A DNA stretch of 64,000 nt, taken from assembly GCA_000697665.1 (NCBI GenBank), contig KL197710.1, forward strand, positions 21,092 through 85,091. Direction: 5' to 3'. A model generated the notes under the pieces. The model was not told the DNA's origin, did no database searches, and worked only from the letters and a program-made list of their open reading frames with translations. Each line of letters opens with the position of its first letter. The stretch's first letter is position 1. Positions 24,201 to 37,246 of the stretch are shown here, piece by piece. Origin of the DNA: Jaapia argillacea MUCL 33604 (Eukaryota > Basidiomycota > Agaricomycetes > Jaapiales > Jaapiaceae). The position numbers and the translations under genes are program-made.

Positions 24201-27200
24201 TCTCATCGCTTTCACAAACCATGCCCTCGACCACATGATCTCGTCTATTCTAGATGCCGGTATCACCAATCGGTTGGTTCGTCTAGGGTCCCGCTCTTCA
24301 GATGAACGCGTCTCGGAGTACAGCTTGGACAAACTTGAAAAGTTGGACGATTCCGGACGAGATCGGTCCATCGCTAGGGAGTTTGCCCAGATGAAGAATG
24401 TGGAGAAAGACATGATCCGGGTTATGGATTCAATTCAAGTTCCCACCCTGACATATGGCCTGGTCGAACACTACCTCGAGGTTCATTATCCAGAGCACAT
24501 GAATAATCTCATCTCACCGCCCGACTGGATCGATTCTTTTGCACAGAAGCGATGGGATGACGACGAAGAGAATGGCCAATGGATTAATACGAAGGATAAG
24601 AAGAAAAAGAAATCCGTCGAAGACGATACCATCTCGCGGTCGTTCTACGGCTTCTGGAGGAGTGGTGCTGATATCGAATTCATCGTCTCATTGTCACAAC
24701 AGCTCGCCGACTCTTCAACCCCTGCAGTCCAGAGTCAAGGGCCGGAGAATGGGATCTCGCGGGTCCAACAGATTCTCGAATCCTTCGGATTGGTTCAAAT
24801 CCCGAAGTTACCTTCTGGTCGAAGAGGCATCGATGCCCTTCTCGGGTTTGCCAATGTGTGGGCCCTGTCTCTCGAGGAACGCACCCGCCTTTCTTCTGCA
24901 TGGGAGGGTATGATTCGGACGGAAGCCTACAATCAGCACCTTTGGGAGTATGAAGACTTGAGAAGGAAGTACAACGAAGCTTGTGAAAGGTACAACGAAG
25001 TGAGAGATGAGGTACAGTCTCCCAATCCTACCTTTATTTGTTGCGATTGACCTCGGGGTTTCTTTTATCAGAACAGGCGTCGCCTCTTAAGCAAGATTGA
25101 CCTGATTGGTTGTACCACAACGGGTAATGATTATTCCTCTTTATTCCTATTACATTATAGGACAATTCGTTGACTCTTCGGTATAGGTGCTGCAAAGCTT
25201 ACTTCTCTTCTGGCGGTGAGTTCAATCTGTACCTTGGTTAACTGCGTTGGCGTGATTACCAGACTCGGATCAGAATATCGCTCCGCGTGTCCTAATGTTA
25301 GAAGAAGCTGGCCAAGTTCTGGAAGCCCATGTGCTTGCTGCTTTGGTTCCCTCAGGTACCAATCCTGTTTCGAACATAGCGCTACTGCAACTGACGGGTC
25401 TCGACAGTCCAGCATCTTATCTGCATTGGCGACCCTCAGCAGCTGAGGCCGACGTTAGCCACGTTCTGTGCGTACGGCAAGTGGCTCGAATCGAATCGAA
25501 ATTGACCATCCTTGCAGCTTTATCTATGGATAGCGAACGTGGTCGAGAGCTGTTCAAGTTGGATAGGTCCCTGATGGAGAGACTCTCGAATTCAGGGTTA
25601 CCAATGTCGCAAATCAATGTTCAAAGAAGAATGCGTCCAAGTATCTCGCATCTCATTAGGTACGTTGTGGGCTCCGAATAGAGAAGTCATTAAAGCTGAT
25701 GAACATTCCCTGGCAGAACCATCCTTTACCCCAATTTAGCCGATCACGATGTCGTCCTAGAATACCCAACGGTTCAGTGTATGCAGAGCAACGTCTTCTT
25801 CCTGAACCACACGAACCCCGAGAATTCTGGAGAGGATTCCGTATCCAAGTACAACATGTTCGAGGTATGAGCATCCGTCCTGCCGCGACCTGCTCCTGAC
25901 CAACTTCTAGGCCGAAATGATCCGAGATCTTGTACTCTACTTCTTGAAACAAGGACCGTATAGTGGTCCGGGTGATATCGCGGTTTTGTGTGCCTACCTT
26001 GGTCAACTTCAAAAAGTGCGAGCAGCTCTTCGGGATCTGAAGATTGCCGTGTCGGTGGACGAAAGGGATGAACAAGAACTTGCCCGCCAGGGCGTGGAGG
26101 AGGAGTCGGGATTCGATCAAGTTGTTGTAGCCAAACATGTGAGTATTGTCTCACGTTGCATTCGAGCTGGGCAATTCCCAACCCCAAGTGCAGATTCGCC
26201 TTGGAACAGTGGACATCTTTCAAGGGCAGGAAGCCAAGATTGTCATTGTGTCCCTCGTCCGCAATACGGGGTCGTTCGAGACGTCTAATGCCCCGATCGG
26301 ATTTCTCAAGGTGGGTTCGACTCCAACCGTACGTTGTGTAAGCTGACGGCGTCGCAGAGTTCGAATCGGATCAATGTTGCGCTATCCAGAGCAAAGCATG
26401 GTCTGTACATTATGGGAAATGCCTCCAACCTACGGCAGAACTCTACATGGCGCGTTATCGTGGAACAGCTGGAGGATCGTGATCAGGTCGGACCTGCTTT
26501 ACCCATCGTTTGCCCCCGCCATCCCGAACAAACTCGTCTTGTGTCCAAACCGGGTGATATTCCGGCCCAAGCTCCACAGGGTGGATGTTTGCTGCCTTGC
26601 GCCTTCCGGCTCAGTTGTGGACATAACTGTCCATCTGCAGTAAGTGTACAACAGAGGGTCCATGCAACACACTAACCTTCCTCCTTCAGTGCCACGCAGA
26701 CTTGGACAACCATCGTAGCACTTTGTGCGATCAACCGTGTCCAAAAGTCCCATGCCCACAAGGGCATCCTTGTGTACGAAGATGCTTTGAGGATTGCGGA
26801 CCCTGTCAATTCCCCTACGCCAAGGTCAAGCTTCCCTGTGGTCATATTGCCAAGTCGAAGATCCCGTGGTCAGTGTTTCACATCTTGCTCTTCATCTTTA
26901 TTCGCCAACTTCTCACCTTGCGACCGTGACCCTCAGCCACCAAATGGACAACTTGGCTGCAATTCCTTGCCGGGAGCGAGTGGTGAAGAGGCTTCCTCAC
27001 TGTGAGCACTCCGCAAAAGTGCAATGTCACCAGGACCCGGCGACGGTTGTTTGCAAGGAGACATGCAACGGGCAGATGGGCTGTTGCTCACGTACCTGCA
27101 AGTCACGTTGCTCTGATTGTCAATATCTCAGTCGCGCGACGCCGGCTCCGAATCCTCAAGGGCCCGTCGCGCGTTCTCGTCACCGCCCTCACCCTTGCGA

Positions 27201-29333
27201 GCGATCTCTTTACTGTGAGCATCGATGCGGATTGGATTGTTCCGAGCGCCACGAATGTTCGACGGATTGCCGCCAATCATGTCGCCAGATATGTTCGCAT
27301 CATACGTGTCCAAAGCCTTGTTCAGATCCATGCCCTCCGTGCATGGAACCATGTGGCTGGCGGTGTATCCACCATTCATGTCCCGTGGCGTGTGGCTCGG
27401 TACGCATCCTAATATACTTCCTGGGTCTTCTGTTTTTGACACGATCTGACAGATTTGCTCCCGCCTCCCGTGCGACGAACCTTGCCCTCGAACCCTTAGG
27501 TGCACACATCCATGTCCCTCAGGTAAGTCCTAGTCACTCGGCCGAGATAATGGCTAATACCTTTTCTAGTTTGTGGGGAGCCCTGCTCCAACCAGGCATG
27601 CGTTATTTGTCTCCCGGAAGATAGGAAAGAAGATATTGTCGACTTTATTATGCAACGTCGTTTATCGGAGATAGATGTCACCTCCACGGACGTCAGCGAC
27701 CGCCTCATCACTCTGCAATGTGGCCACGTTTTCACTGTGGAGACACTTGATGGCCACTGCTCTATGGGAGAGTACTATGAGGTGGACGCCATGGGACACT
27801 ATATCTCACCGAAACAGCCTCCGATCGAGTATCAAACGCCACCAGTGTGCCCAACATGTCGTGGCCCCATCACGTCGCCCCGCTACGGTCGCGTCACCAA
27901 GCGCGCAAATCTGGACATTCTCGAGCGAAATGTTGCGAGTAACATGGCGAAACAGCTCAACCCGGAGCTCCAAGTTGTCAACTCGAACGTCTCGGATATG
28001 GAAGAGGCAACAAAGGAACTCAAGGTCGAGGAGGGATTCAGACCGGAAGGAGAATTCCAGGCACTCGCCGATGCAAGGAGGAAACTATTTGGAAAGGATG
28101 ACGAACCACTACCTCCCGATCTATTCTTCCAGCAGGGCCTGCGTAGCATCCACGGTTTCTCCTCAGCAGAAGCGAAGGCGTGGTACCAAATTATTCGCCC
28201 ACTGGTCCTAAGCTATGGGAAGGTCACTCGTATCGCTCGGACTCGTTTCCCCCACGTTCATGCTTACGAAGCATCAGTCACCACACTGTACCGGCTCGAA
28301 CTAGAGAGCATCCGTAGTGACCCGGAGAGGGCATGCGAAGACGCGGAGCAAGTCGCCCTTCACGCTATCAGCCGGAAGATTGGACAGTCCCCGCCTAAGG
28401 CTGACCGCAAGTTCCATGTCGAAGCCTTCTTGTTGTCAATCGAGCTCCGCTGCATGATTGCTCAGATTGCGCAAGCTAGGATATCTGCATTAACGGAGCC
28501 GAACTCGCACCACCGGCGTCTCTGGACATCATTTGTTCAATTCATCTACGAATCGTGTTTGCGCGATAGCCACAAAGCCTTATGGATTGCTGAATCCACA
28601 AGTGCTTCCCGCCAAGCAGCTCGGGCCTCTATTATCATCATGCGAGCCGAAACGGAGAAATTCCGGTTCGACACTGTCATGGAGTGTGACGCACACCGAC
28701 GAGGAGGACGACTCCCTCAAGAGGACCGTGACCGACTTCTGGGAGAAGTTAAGCTGAAGCAGAGGGAGATGATGTCCTCCTTCAGAAAGATTGAGCAAAC
28801 ATATCTGCGATCTCGCCCCTCACAGACTATGGAGGATGTCAAGGGAGAACGCGCGTGGTTCAAGGACAATTGTTCGCAGAAGGGAAACCGCTATATTCGA
28901 GAGTTTGAGGATTTGAAGGAACACATCATGACTGACAAGGGCTACGAGCCTCTCTCATTGCAGGAACGAGAGGATATTGTCAAGGCCTTGAGTTTCAGTG
29001 CGTCTTACTCCCGCCGTCTCCATCATCATCGCCGTCCCTGATTTTCTGTCCTTAGCTCACCGAGGCCACTTCTATCAATGCGAAAATGGACATCCTTTTG
29101 TCATTGGCGAGGTTGGTGCACTCAAGTTTTCCGATCCATATTTCAACTCTAACCTGTCTTGTATTCAGTGTGGAGGAGCAACGCAGGCATCGCGGTGCCC
29201 GGAATGCGGCGCTCCCATAGGTGGCCATGATCACCAACTCCTGGCATCTAACACCCGTGCCAGAGAGTTTGAAGATATTGCGAGGAGGCAGGGATCGCTT
29301 GATCCAGCGTTCCCCTGGACTCGAGGGGCTTAA
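21253..29333 (+). CDS. ZNFX1-like protein: CCCH fingers, SF1 helicase, NF-X1 fingers, RZ finger
   Basis: Large many-exon gene, homologous to ZNFX1 (animals), Hrr1 (fission yeast) and SAD-3 (Neurospora), helicases of RNA silencing. Domains in order: two CX8CX5CX3H zinc fingers (CEFFNKPGGCYKKDKCRFVH; CDFYWSTGSCARGFDCGFKH); a helical N-terminal region; SF1/UPF1-type helicase with Walker A PPGTGK (split by an intron near 24000), AFTNHALDHMI, IGCTTTGAAKL, Walker B MLEEAG, IGDPQQLRPT (near 25420), VQRRMRPSISHL, TVDIFQGQEAKIV and NVALSRAKHGLYIMGN. Then Cys/His-rich NF-X1-type repeats (CGHNCPS, CPQGHPCVRRC and more, about 26600-27640); a LQCGHVF..CPTCRGPI block (27716-27880); a long helical region; and a C-terminal RZ finger GHFYQCENGHPFVIGE / CGGATQASRCPECGAPIGG joined across the last intron. 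All helicase motifs look intact. The known relatives act with RdRPs on nuclear-pore or perinuclear RNA; this gene sits 23 kb from an RdRP gene on the same strand. Confidence 0.9.
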
Positions 29334-29659
29334 TCACGGTTCGTCGACCGTCAACAATTGATGGTGAAATCGTCGTATGTAAGAATCTAGCCATAGGCAA
29401 GATGTTTGGTGTAACTGTACTTGAAAAGCTGTCGCAATCGAATTGTGATTTTTCGTCGACTCAAGCGTCTCTGACTGGTTCAATGCGCAAGCAAGCGACC
29501 GTCGAGCTGGCAAAATGTGGGGTACACAAGCTTGAAGCAGTGAAATATGTAGCATGCAGTCACGTGTACGCGAAAACACGAGGTGTCACACGGGTCACGC
29601 GTTTCGGTTGTCACCCATCCTCGACGCGCTGCTTTTCTATTGTCCACAGTACTTCCACG
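29334..29659. other. short intergenic region
   Basis: About 0.3 kb between the helicase stop and the importin start; contains the 3' UTR of one and the promoter of the other. Nothing else seen. Confidence 0.3.
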
Positions 29660-32600
29660 ATGGCCACCTCTTCTGAGATAGCTCAATGTCTTGCCGCTAC
29701 CCTCAATTCAGATCCAAATATTCGCATATCCGCCGAGCTGAAGATAGCGGAACTCTCCAAATCTCCAGGCGAGTGCTCCCTGATGTGTCTCATTGGTAAA
29801 TCTATCTTATCGCGTGCTACCCCCGCCTTTGACAGATGCTGGACTGGCGTTGTCTCAAATTATTGTGGCCCAAGATGTGGATATGACGTTACGCCAGATG
29901 AGTCTTTTGCAGGCTTTGAAGCGATGTGGTCCTGATAGCCTGTTGATGATCACTCAGCAAGTATTGTGCTCAGGAAATATGTGACAGAGCGATGGTCTCC
30001 GTACTTTCCAGCGTTCAAGGGCTCAGCTCCTCCCGTCGAGGTTTGTTTTTGTTGCTCAACTTCACAAACGCTTGCACATTGTTCCCTCCTAGATCAAAGC
30101 CCAAATTCGACAAGCTGTGTTCCAAAGGTTATCTGATCCGAACCGTAAAATCAGGACGTTATGCGTCAGTGTTTCGATCTGGCCTGAGATGTTTCGAGCT
30201 CATTGCGATGCGCAGGCCCACACCCTCTCGTCCATCGCCAACTGCGATTGGCCGGATGAATACCCAGATTTGCTAACGTCCTTGATCAATCTCTTATCTT
30301 CCAATGTCCCCGACTCTGTTCATGGCGCTATGCAAGTTTTCACTGAATTCATCAAGTCGGATCTCACAGAAGACCAGATTCTTCCTGTTCTTCGTCAACT
30401 CCTCCCCGTCCTCCTATCCATTCTCGGCTCCACTGAGGTACGAAACTCCTTGGAATTCTTCTATCGCACTTGCGCCTCATATATTCTTCTTCCTCCCTCT
30501 ATCGGGTCGCGGAAATCAGCACACGCCACTCACTCGATCCCGAACAATCTCAGTTTTCCGGCAATGTGTAACGGCGCTTTTCATGGTAAAGGACCAGCAT
30601 CCTCAGGCGGTTAAGGAGGCGACGGCGTCGGTGCTGCCGGTGTGGTTGGAGGCCTTCAAAGTCTTACTCAATATTGATCCCCAACAAGATGTCTCAAATG
30701 GCAATTGGGACGGCCTCTCCATCAGAATCCAAATCTTCCGAGTCTGTCTTCTCTTTGTGCTTTATATGCGTTTCTCGAGGCTAATCATTGTGTTTCGATC
30801 TATATTAGACCTTGGATACCATACACACATCGTTCCCCCGTACTCTGACACCTCATCTTCAAGCGTTCCTTGTCTCATGTCTCCACCATTTGCATGCTCT
30901 ATTTCCCTCATTCTCTGCATACTATATATCCGCCTCTGCCTCGATCCCCACGTCTTCGGAAGATGAAGTCATTGACTTCCCCCAGCTCGCGTGTCCAATT
31001 CTAGACTTTATCTCTGCCGCGACCCGAGGTGGGAAGGCCAGAGAGTGGTTTGATCCCTCGACTGGTAACCTTGATAACCTGATCGGGAGTCTAATTGGCT
31101 GGATGCAGATGACAAACGAAGACGTACGCTTCTACAGTCTTCGGTTTTTATTCCCGCGATTAAAGAGAGTTTGCTTTACAGGAAGACGATTGGGCTACCA
31201 ACGCAAATACATTCGTCGCTCAAGAAGATGATGACACACAATCCTACAGTGTAAGAGTAGCTGGGTTTGATTTATTGGCCGTACGTTCGACTGCCCTCAT
31301 TCACAAATTCCCGCTCTGAATCACATAACTTAGTCGTTTATGGATCGGATTCCAGCTCAAACGGCTTCGGCTCTCAATGGCATTGTTCAACGTGTTGTGT
31401 CAGAGTCCCGCCAAGCGAAGGAAGCTGGTCACGAAAACTGGTGCGTCCTCCAGTCATCGATCGCGTACAGCTGCTCAAGGGGTGAATTTAGGTGGCGACC
31501 ACTTGAAGCTTCCCTCGCAGCCGTGGGCTCTCAAGCCGACAGTATTCTCGAATGTATCGAGGATGAGCAAGATTCAGGACGAGCCAAACCGATTCAGATC
31601 GAATCTCTGCTTACCGACGTCGTGCCTTCTCTTCTTGGTTTATCTGGTTTGTTGTCTTCCTGATCTACTTGGTCCGAGGAATTTTGGTATTCACCAATTT
31701 TTCCCTTCCTAGACTGTCCCTTCTTGCAAGGGCGAGGTTTTGTCTTTGCGAGTCAGTTCTCCAAGCTACTACCAGCTCAGCTGGCCGGCCAGTACCTAGA
31801 AGCAGCTATTCATGTCATAGAAGCAGAGGAAGCCGGTATCCCGATCAAGGTGTCAGCTGTGAAGGCTGTAAATAAGTAAGCTGCGAGATATCATATGCCA
31901 CCGTTCATAACTAACTAGCGTTCAGCTTTTGCCAGGGAATGGACGATGCTGTGCTTGCTCCTGTCATCGCGCGTATTGCCAGGGACATCGGCCCATTCGC
32001 ATTGGCTACGTCAGAAGACACACTATCTCTGGTTTTAGAAACATTATCTGTTGTTATTGAAGTCGAGGAAGGGAAGTGGTTAACACCCGATCTGACGAGT
32101 TCGCTGGTCATGGCATCCTTAGAAGTTTGGTCGAAAAACACGAAAGGTAAGACCGAAATCACTTCTCCCTTCTTTACGATCTTGTCTCATCCTCCTCAAC
32201 CCTGCCACAGACCCCATCTTCATCTCTGTGCTCACCGACATTATGTCATCCCTCGCCGCCGCCACTGCTCCTGGGATTTACGAGATTGTCCTTAGACAAG
32301 CTCTGCCCACCCTATGCACTGCCATTGGATCAGCGAAACCAGAAGAGTCGTGGATCACAGAGGGTGCAATTGACTTGGTGGGTAGCATCGTCCAAGGGGC
32401 TCCTGAAACGGGGATTGGCGAAGGGTTCTTCTCCGCTCTTGCTCCCAACCTCTTCAAGTGTCTGAGCCAAGCAGAGGACCGTGATGTCCTCCAGGTGCGT
32501 TCGGCAACTTGACCTCGATTGCATTTGCGTTCACTCATCACCTACGTTAGAGTGGAGTAACATGCCTCACCTTGATTATCCGAAAAGACTGTGGCCAAAT

Positions 32601-33844
32601 CGTTTCTTGGTCAGACAGCGAGGGGCGCTCCGGCCTTGACCATGTCCTTGCAGTCGTTGCCAGACTGCTGGAGAACCAAGACGAATCTGGTGGTCTGGTC
32701 ATAGGTGACTTGATCATTCATCTACTACGAAGAACAGGAGACGCAATTTTATCCGTGCTTCCTGAGATGTTGCGGGCGATGGTTGGGCGAATGAACACAG
32801 CCCAGACGGCGACATTCATTCAAGTTGGTGCTGGTCCCTTACATCAACTGCATACATCTAACGTTACATCTCATACAGAGCCTCGTCGTTCCATTCTGCT
32901 TCCTGATTGTCAACCAACGGGACACGATTTTGTCACTTCTAGAGGCTACTCAAATTCAAGGCCGGTCTGGTCTCGATATCTTCATCCAAACCCTTTGTGA
33001 GAACGTGGAGACATTCCAAGGCTTCTGGCCAACCCGCATCAGCAATTTGGCAATATCTCAGCTTTACATCTCGGAACGTCCCAGTCTTCAACAATTGACA
33101 GTAAAAGGAGATATCATTGTTACCCCTGGGCCGAAGAACGGTTCGTATCTCCTGCTATCATCGTCGTTTTGAGTTGGCAAGGCTTGACTCCCCATCGTGA
33201 TGTGCAGTCATCATGACCCGATCGAGGACGAAGACGAGTACGCACATACGCGGGAATTGAGCCCTTCTCTACATCGCTGATGATTGTTTTGACATCTAGC
33301 CCCAGTCCAGTTCACCTCGGTTCCTTTCCCCGTCAAAGCCCTGAAGTTATTGCTCCATGATCTACATTCCGGTGGTGAATCAGCCACCCTCAATACTCAG
33401 GGTGAGGACCTTGATGTTGACTCCGATGACGGCGTACGTTCTATGATTCAGTCCCAGCCTCATCACTCATGCGCTCGACTTTTCAGGACGAGGACTGGAC
33501 TGAAGAAGAGAAGCTCAACCAAGGGTTCAAGCAAGACGAATTCGCGTTCCTGTCGGAGATGATAGGGCCGAAGGGCGTGCCATTCGACAGCGATGACATC
33601 TTGGAGGACAACGACGACGACGACCTGAAGAACGATCCTGTCTCACAAATGGATATGAAGGTGCGCTCCTTTGTACATTTTTCTGTCATAATTGTTCTCT
33701 AACTGAGCAAATCTGTCACAGGCGCACCTGATATCATTTTTTAAAGAGTGCGCGAGCCGAAATACAAACAACTTTTCTGATGTGGTGGGTCAGCTCAACG
33801 CGGAGGAGATGGTTGTTGTTCGTCGGATTATAAGTGAACAGTAG
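29660..33844 (+). CDS. KAP114: importin-9 / Kap114-type karyopherin beta
   Basis: Nuclear import receptor of the Kap114/importin-9 class (known cargoes include histones H2A-H2B and TBP). It starts MATSSEIAQCLAATLNSD with the importin-beta N-terminal repeats (NIRISAELKIAELSKSP; IKAQIRQAVFQRLSDPNRKI; STIANCDWPDEYPDLLTSLI), the latter typical of the Ran-binding half. HEAT-like helices follow across many exons (DSVHGAMQVFTEFIKSDL; ITEGAIDLVGSIVQGAPE; ENVETFQGFWPTRISNLA). The acidic region before the C-terminus (FDSDDILEDNDDDDLKNDP) and the ending AHLISFFKECASRNTNNF / DVVGQLNAEEMVVVRRII match the family closely. The first exons are short and their limits are inferred from splice signals. It ends 81 bp from the converging NKAPD1-like gene. 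Confidence 0.85.
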
Positions 33845-33925
33845 ATAATGTACAGCAATGATATGTAGTCTAGATAGTGGATAATGAGACACAGGTCTAG
33901 TTCTGGAGTGAGACCGAGGAGAAAG

Positions 33926-35467
33926 CTATGTGGGCGACTCCTTGCACAGATCCCATTCACGGACGGCTCCTCGCTTCTTATACTCAATGTCCATGATGCT
34001 TGGACCAGCATCCCCCGTCCATCTATCGCTCGTCGCAGACTTATCTCCCTTCTTCTCCTTGGACGAACTGCTCGAAAGACCGTGCTTCTCTAACCACTTC
34101 TTCTCGGCCTTGTCTTGCCGACGAATTTCAATCAACTTCAGCATCGCGTCCCAGCCTTCAAACTGAGACTCGTCAAGCAAACCAGTGGCGGGTATGTCGG
34201 GGATAGCAAGGGGTGCGATATCGAGTTTGGGATCATACGATGAGTGGAAATATTTATCCATCTTCGATGCCATCTGAGGTCCGGGAGAGGGCGGAGGAGA
34301 ATGTGATAGTGAACGGGAACGAGAAGGCCGAGAGGAAGATTGGAGTGTTTGGGATGAGGATGATGGCGCCTGAGAAGCTTGTGCCTTTGGGAGACTCGAG
34401 GGGCCGGGAGTAACACTTCGACTGCGAGATGGGGAGCGTGGCCGTCGTTTGGATGAGCCGGCGACAGTCCTCCTCTTGGTGCTATGTCTGGATGTGTGGC
34501 GGTCCTCTCGAAGACTGTGTTCCGACGAGATTGATGAAGACCTTGAGCGCGAGCGGCCTCTGGGTGCAGCAGTCCGGCGTGAGCTACGGTGATGGCGATG
34601 ACGGCCACTACTTCGATCCCGTCTGCGTCTTTTGTGCTCACGGTCATCAAGTCTATCGTCCTTCTCTCTAGATGGTGAACGAGAATAAGACCGTAGTCTC
34701 CTTCCGCTCCGTCTCTCCCTAATACCGCCATCATCTGAATGGCTTTCCGGCGAGGGGGAACGTCGAGAACGATGTCTTGACCGCCTACTTCGCTCCCTCG
34801 CATTCCAATCATCTCTCGAATATGAGCGTGGCCGGGAGTCATCCCTCCTTTCCCTGCGCAACCGCCTGTCGTGTCCCTCAACATCGTCATCATCCTCGTG
34901 CTTTCTCGACTTCCGTGACCTATGCCGCTCATAGTCACTCTCATCTTCATCTCTTCTCTGCCTACTGGTATCTCTCCTCTTCCTCTTCCTGTCACCACGA
35001 CGATCCCAACTATCCTCTCCTCCCGTCCGTCGAAGTCTCACGGCCTCAGCAGCCTCCTGCGCCCTAGCCCTCCTCTCTTGTTTCTCAATCTCTTCTCTTT
35101 CCATTTTCGCTTGCTGGGCAGCTTCGGCTTGCGCCCTCAGAACCGACTTGTTGTGGTCGTCGGTACTCCGGATGATGGATGTAAGGAACCGTTTGTTCGG
35201 TCGAGGGACGCTGGGACTGGGTCTACAAATTCCCTCGTGTAAGTACGCCTAATCGTTGTCAGAAAAAAGGATGGTAGAAACGCACTCTGGTAGATATGCC
35301 TTGAGCCCCTGGCTAGCATACCGTTCTGCTTTCTTCTTCGCCTCTTTGAGAATGAGCTCAGCGACATGGCGGTCGAGATCCTCTTCTGTTACCGTTGGTG
35401 CAAGGGATGTTCCCATCTGCGCACGGACGAGGTTTGAAACCACCGAAGACAGAGAGGACTGTGCCAT
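33926..35467 (-). CDS. Arg/Ser-rich NKAPD1-like protein, probably RNA-processing
   Basis: Two exons. The short N-terminal exon starts MAQSSLSSVVSNLVRAQMG and contains DLDRHVAELILKEAKKKAER. The second begins near 35245 with PRPNKRFLTSIIRSTDDHNK, similar to the NVIRHTDAHNK motif of animal NKAPD1. A long RS/RD/RE-rich, strongly basic and phosphorylatable region follows, typical of splicing-associated nuclear proteins. The C-terminal block (KMDKYFHSSYDPKLDI, FEGWDAMLKLIEIRRQDKAE, IMDIEYKKRGAVREWD) looks conserved and folded. Keeping frame needs a GTTTCT donor after LPEC, weaker than the neighbouring GTGCGT. Role in pre-mRNA processing is inferred from composition and the N-terminal similarity. 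Confidence 0.65.
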
Positions 35468-35812
35468 AGCGACGATAAGACAATGTGGACAACTGGTGTG
35501 GGGGAAGATGCCAAGCGGTGGGTGGCTGTCGTATGTTGATTCCTATTTGGCTTCCGTGGCATATCGACATGCTTATACGGCTTCGCACTATTAAATCTCG
35601 TTTCATAAGAGCATGGGTTTGGATTTTTTTCGTAGAAAATACAGCGTTAATTCTATGTAGAACAGACCAAGGCATGGCGTGGCAATAAATCAAGAAGAAT
35701 AAAGAGATGCAAGCGCGAAGTGGGTATGACCGGGCAGTGCATGCCCCGGTGAAGAAATAGTGCATTCGTCAACTACTGTCCGAAGTCCATAGCAATAAGC
35801 AAAATAATTCGA
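35468..35812. other. intergenic region
   Basis: Promoter side of the NKAPD1-like gene and 3' side of the F-box gene. No feature recognised. Confidence 0.25.
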
Positions 35813-37246
35813 TCATGGCTTGCGCATAAGACGGAGATTGGACAACGCCCTGGTTCGAGGATATGAGGAGGAATGGACGGGATCTCCCCTCTAGCAACAA
35901 CGAACAAGATATGAGCAACAACACCAGCAGTAGTCGAAGGCAGGATACTCACACATAAAGATCTGAACACCCTCACATCCCTTGTAACTCTCAACTCCAC
36001 ACCGGTGTACGCACAAGCCATCTTCAAACTCGCCAACATCGGATGATGTACCCCACTCTCCCAAATCTGTAACGTCAACGCCTCCAACTCGTCACTCGTC
36101 TTGACCAACTTCAGAACGCTCTCTAAGGACGTCTCTTTATCCACTCCCAGGGCAACATGTTGAATGTCCAAGGGAAGTTTCTTGTAAACGGTGGGATTAC
36201 CGCAGGCCGTCTCGGTCCTGAACTCCCTGAGGTTCTCGCACCGCGTGATAACGAGTGCACGCTGGGACGTGGTGCACGACGGGAGGGAGAGGGATTCGAG
36301 TCTCGGCCCGTGTTCTGTGAGGAGATAATCCAACATATCATTCGAAGGCTCACGTTCGAGCTCGAGTACGCGAAGCGTTCGTGTGGATGGTGGGAGGAGC
36401 CAGCGGAGGAAATCCGCCGACGGTTTTGTTTGGTAGTTGATGCGAAGTTCTTCCACATATCGAGATGAATGGTGGAGGATGGGTATTTGAGGAGGTACAC
36501 CACCGACGTCGAGTGACCTCACTCGGGGCCAGATGTCCAAGAGTTGGAAGATGTGTGCGTTGTTCGGAGATGAACTGGTATATCGTAAGGCGGAGATGGT
36601 AGGGGCGGACCGAAGTGTAGCAATCGTAGCTTCGTCAAAACGTGAAATCGTGCGACGGGAACGAGTCGCATCGATGGCATTGGGCTGAGGGGTGTTTTCG
36701 CACCCATAGAGCGAGATACTCAACTCATACAAGTTGGGGCACAAAGTCAGAGCTTGTGCGAAGGAAGGAGTGGTGAGCCGCTTCGGCTGGTTGGAATCGA
36801 GTGTAACTCGCATTCGCACAACCAAGCTAGCCAGAAAACGGCCCCTCTCGGTCAAGGGATCGGTGGCTTTCTGGAAGGATAGAAAGGCTGGCTGACTTCG
36901 AAGGGAAACGCGTCGGAAGAGGAGGTCTTGTGCTGGACCGGACCAATCCCGACATACCAAAGCACAACTTCGCAGAAGTTGGTCGTTTGGCTCGAGGAAT
37001 TCATCGTAGTACGCAGACTCGAGAATGTCTATGATGATTTCGAGGGGTAATGCAGGCGCGTGCTTTTGGGGACCAGGAACTCGTCGCCTTCGTGTGGCGG
37101 AGGGAGTTCTGATGTCGAACGAGACATCATGGGAGATAACCTGCGAGCAGGGGAAATGGTCAGGTCATATTGGCGGCGACAGCGATCGATAACGAAGAAC
37201 TTACTCGTGGAAAACCTGAGAACCTGTCGGTTGTAATGAATCCCAT
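35813..37246 (-). CDS. F-box protein with LRR-like C-terminal region
   Basis: Starts MGFITTDRFSGFPR (ATG at 37246), short intron, then a leader and F-box: ALPLEIIIDILESAYYDEFL and SCALVCRDWSGPAQDLLFRR. This is the classic basidiomycete F-box pattern. The rest is a leucine-rich region (FAQALTLCPNLYELSISLYG, ATIATLRSAPTISALRYTSS, IWPRVRSLDVGG, LRVLELEREP, PRLESLSLPS), suggesting irregular LRRs for substrate recognition by an SCF ligase. The 3' end is ambiguous: splicing the GTGAGT..GCTAG intron (62 bp, near 35890-35955) gives a stop at 35813. Reading through gives a stop at 35773. I prefer the spliced form because donor and acceptor are good. Not closely related to the two zinc-finger F-box paralogs in this window. 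Confidence 0.72.

Noticed and set aside
34138-34998. Second 286-residue minus-strand frame within the Arg/Ser-rich gene
   Set aside because: Overlaps the NKAPD1-like exon in another frame; its length is a by-product of the repetitive RS/RD codons.
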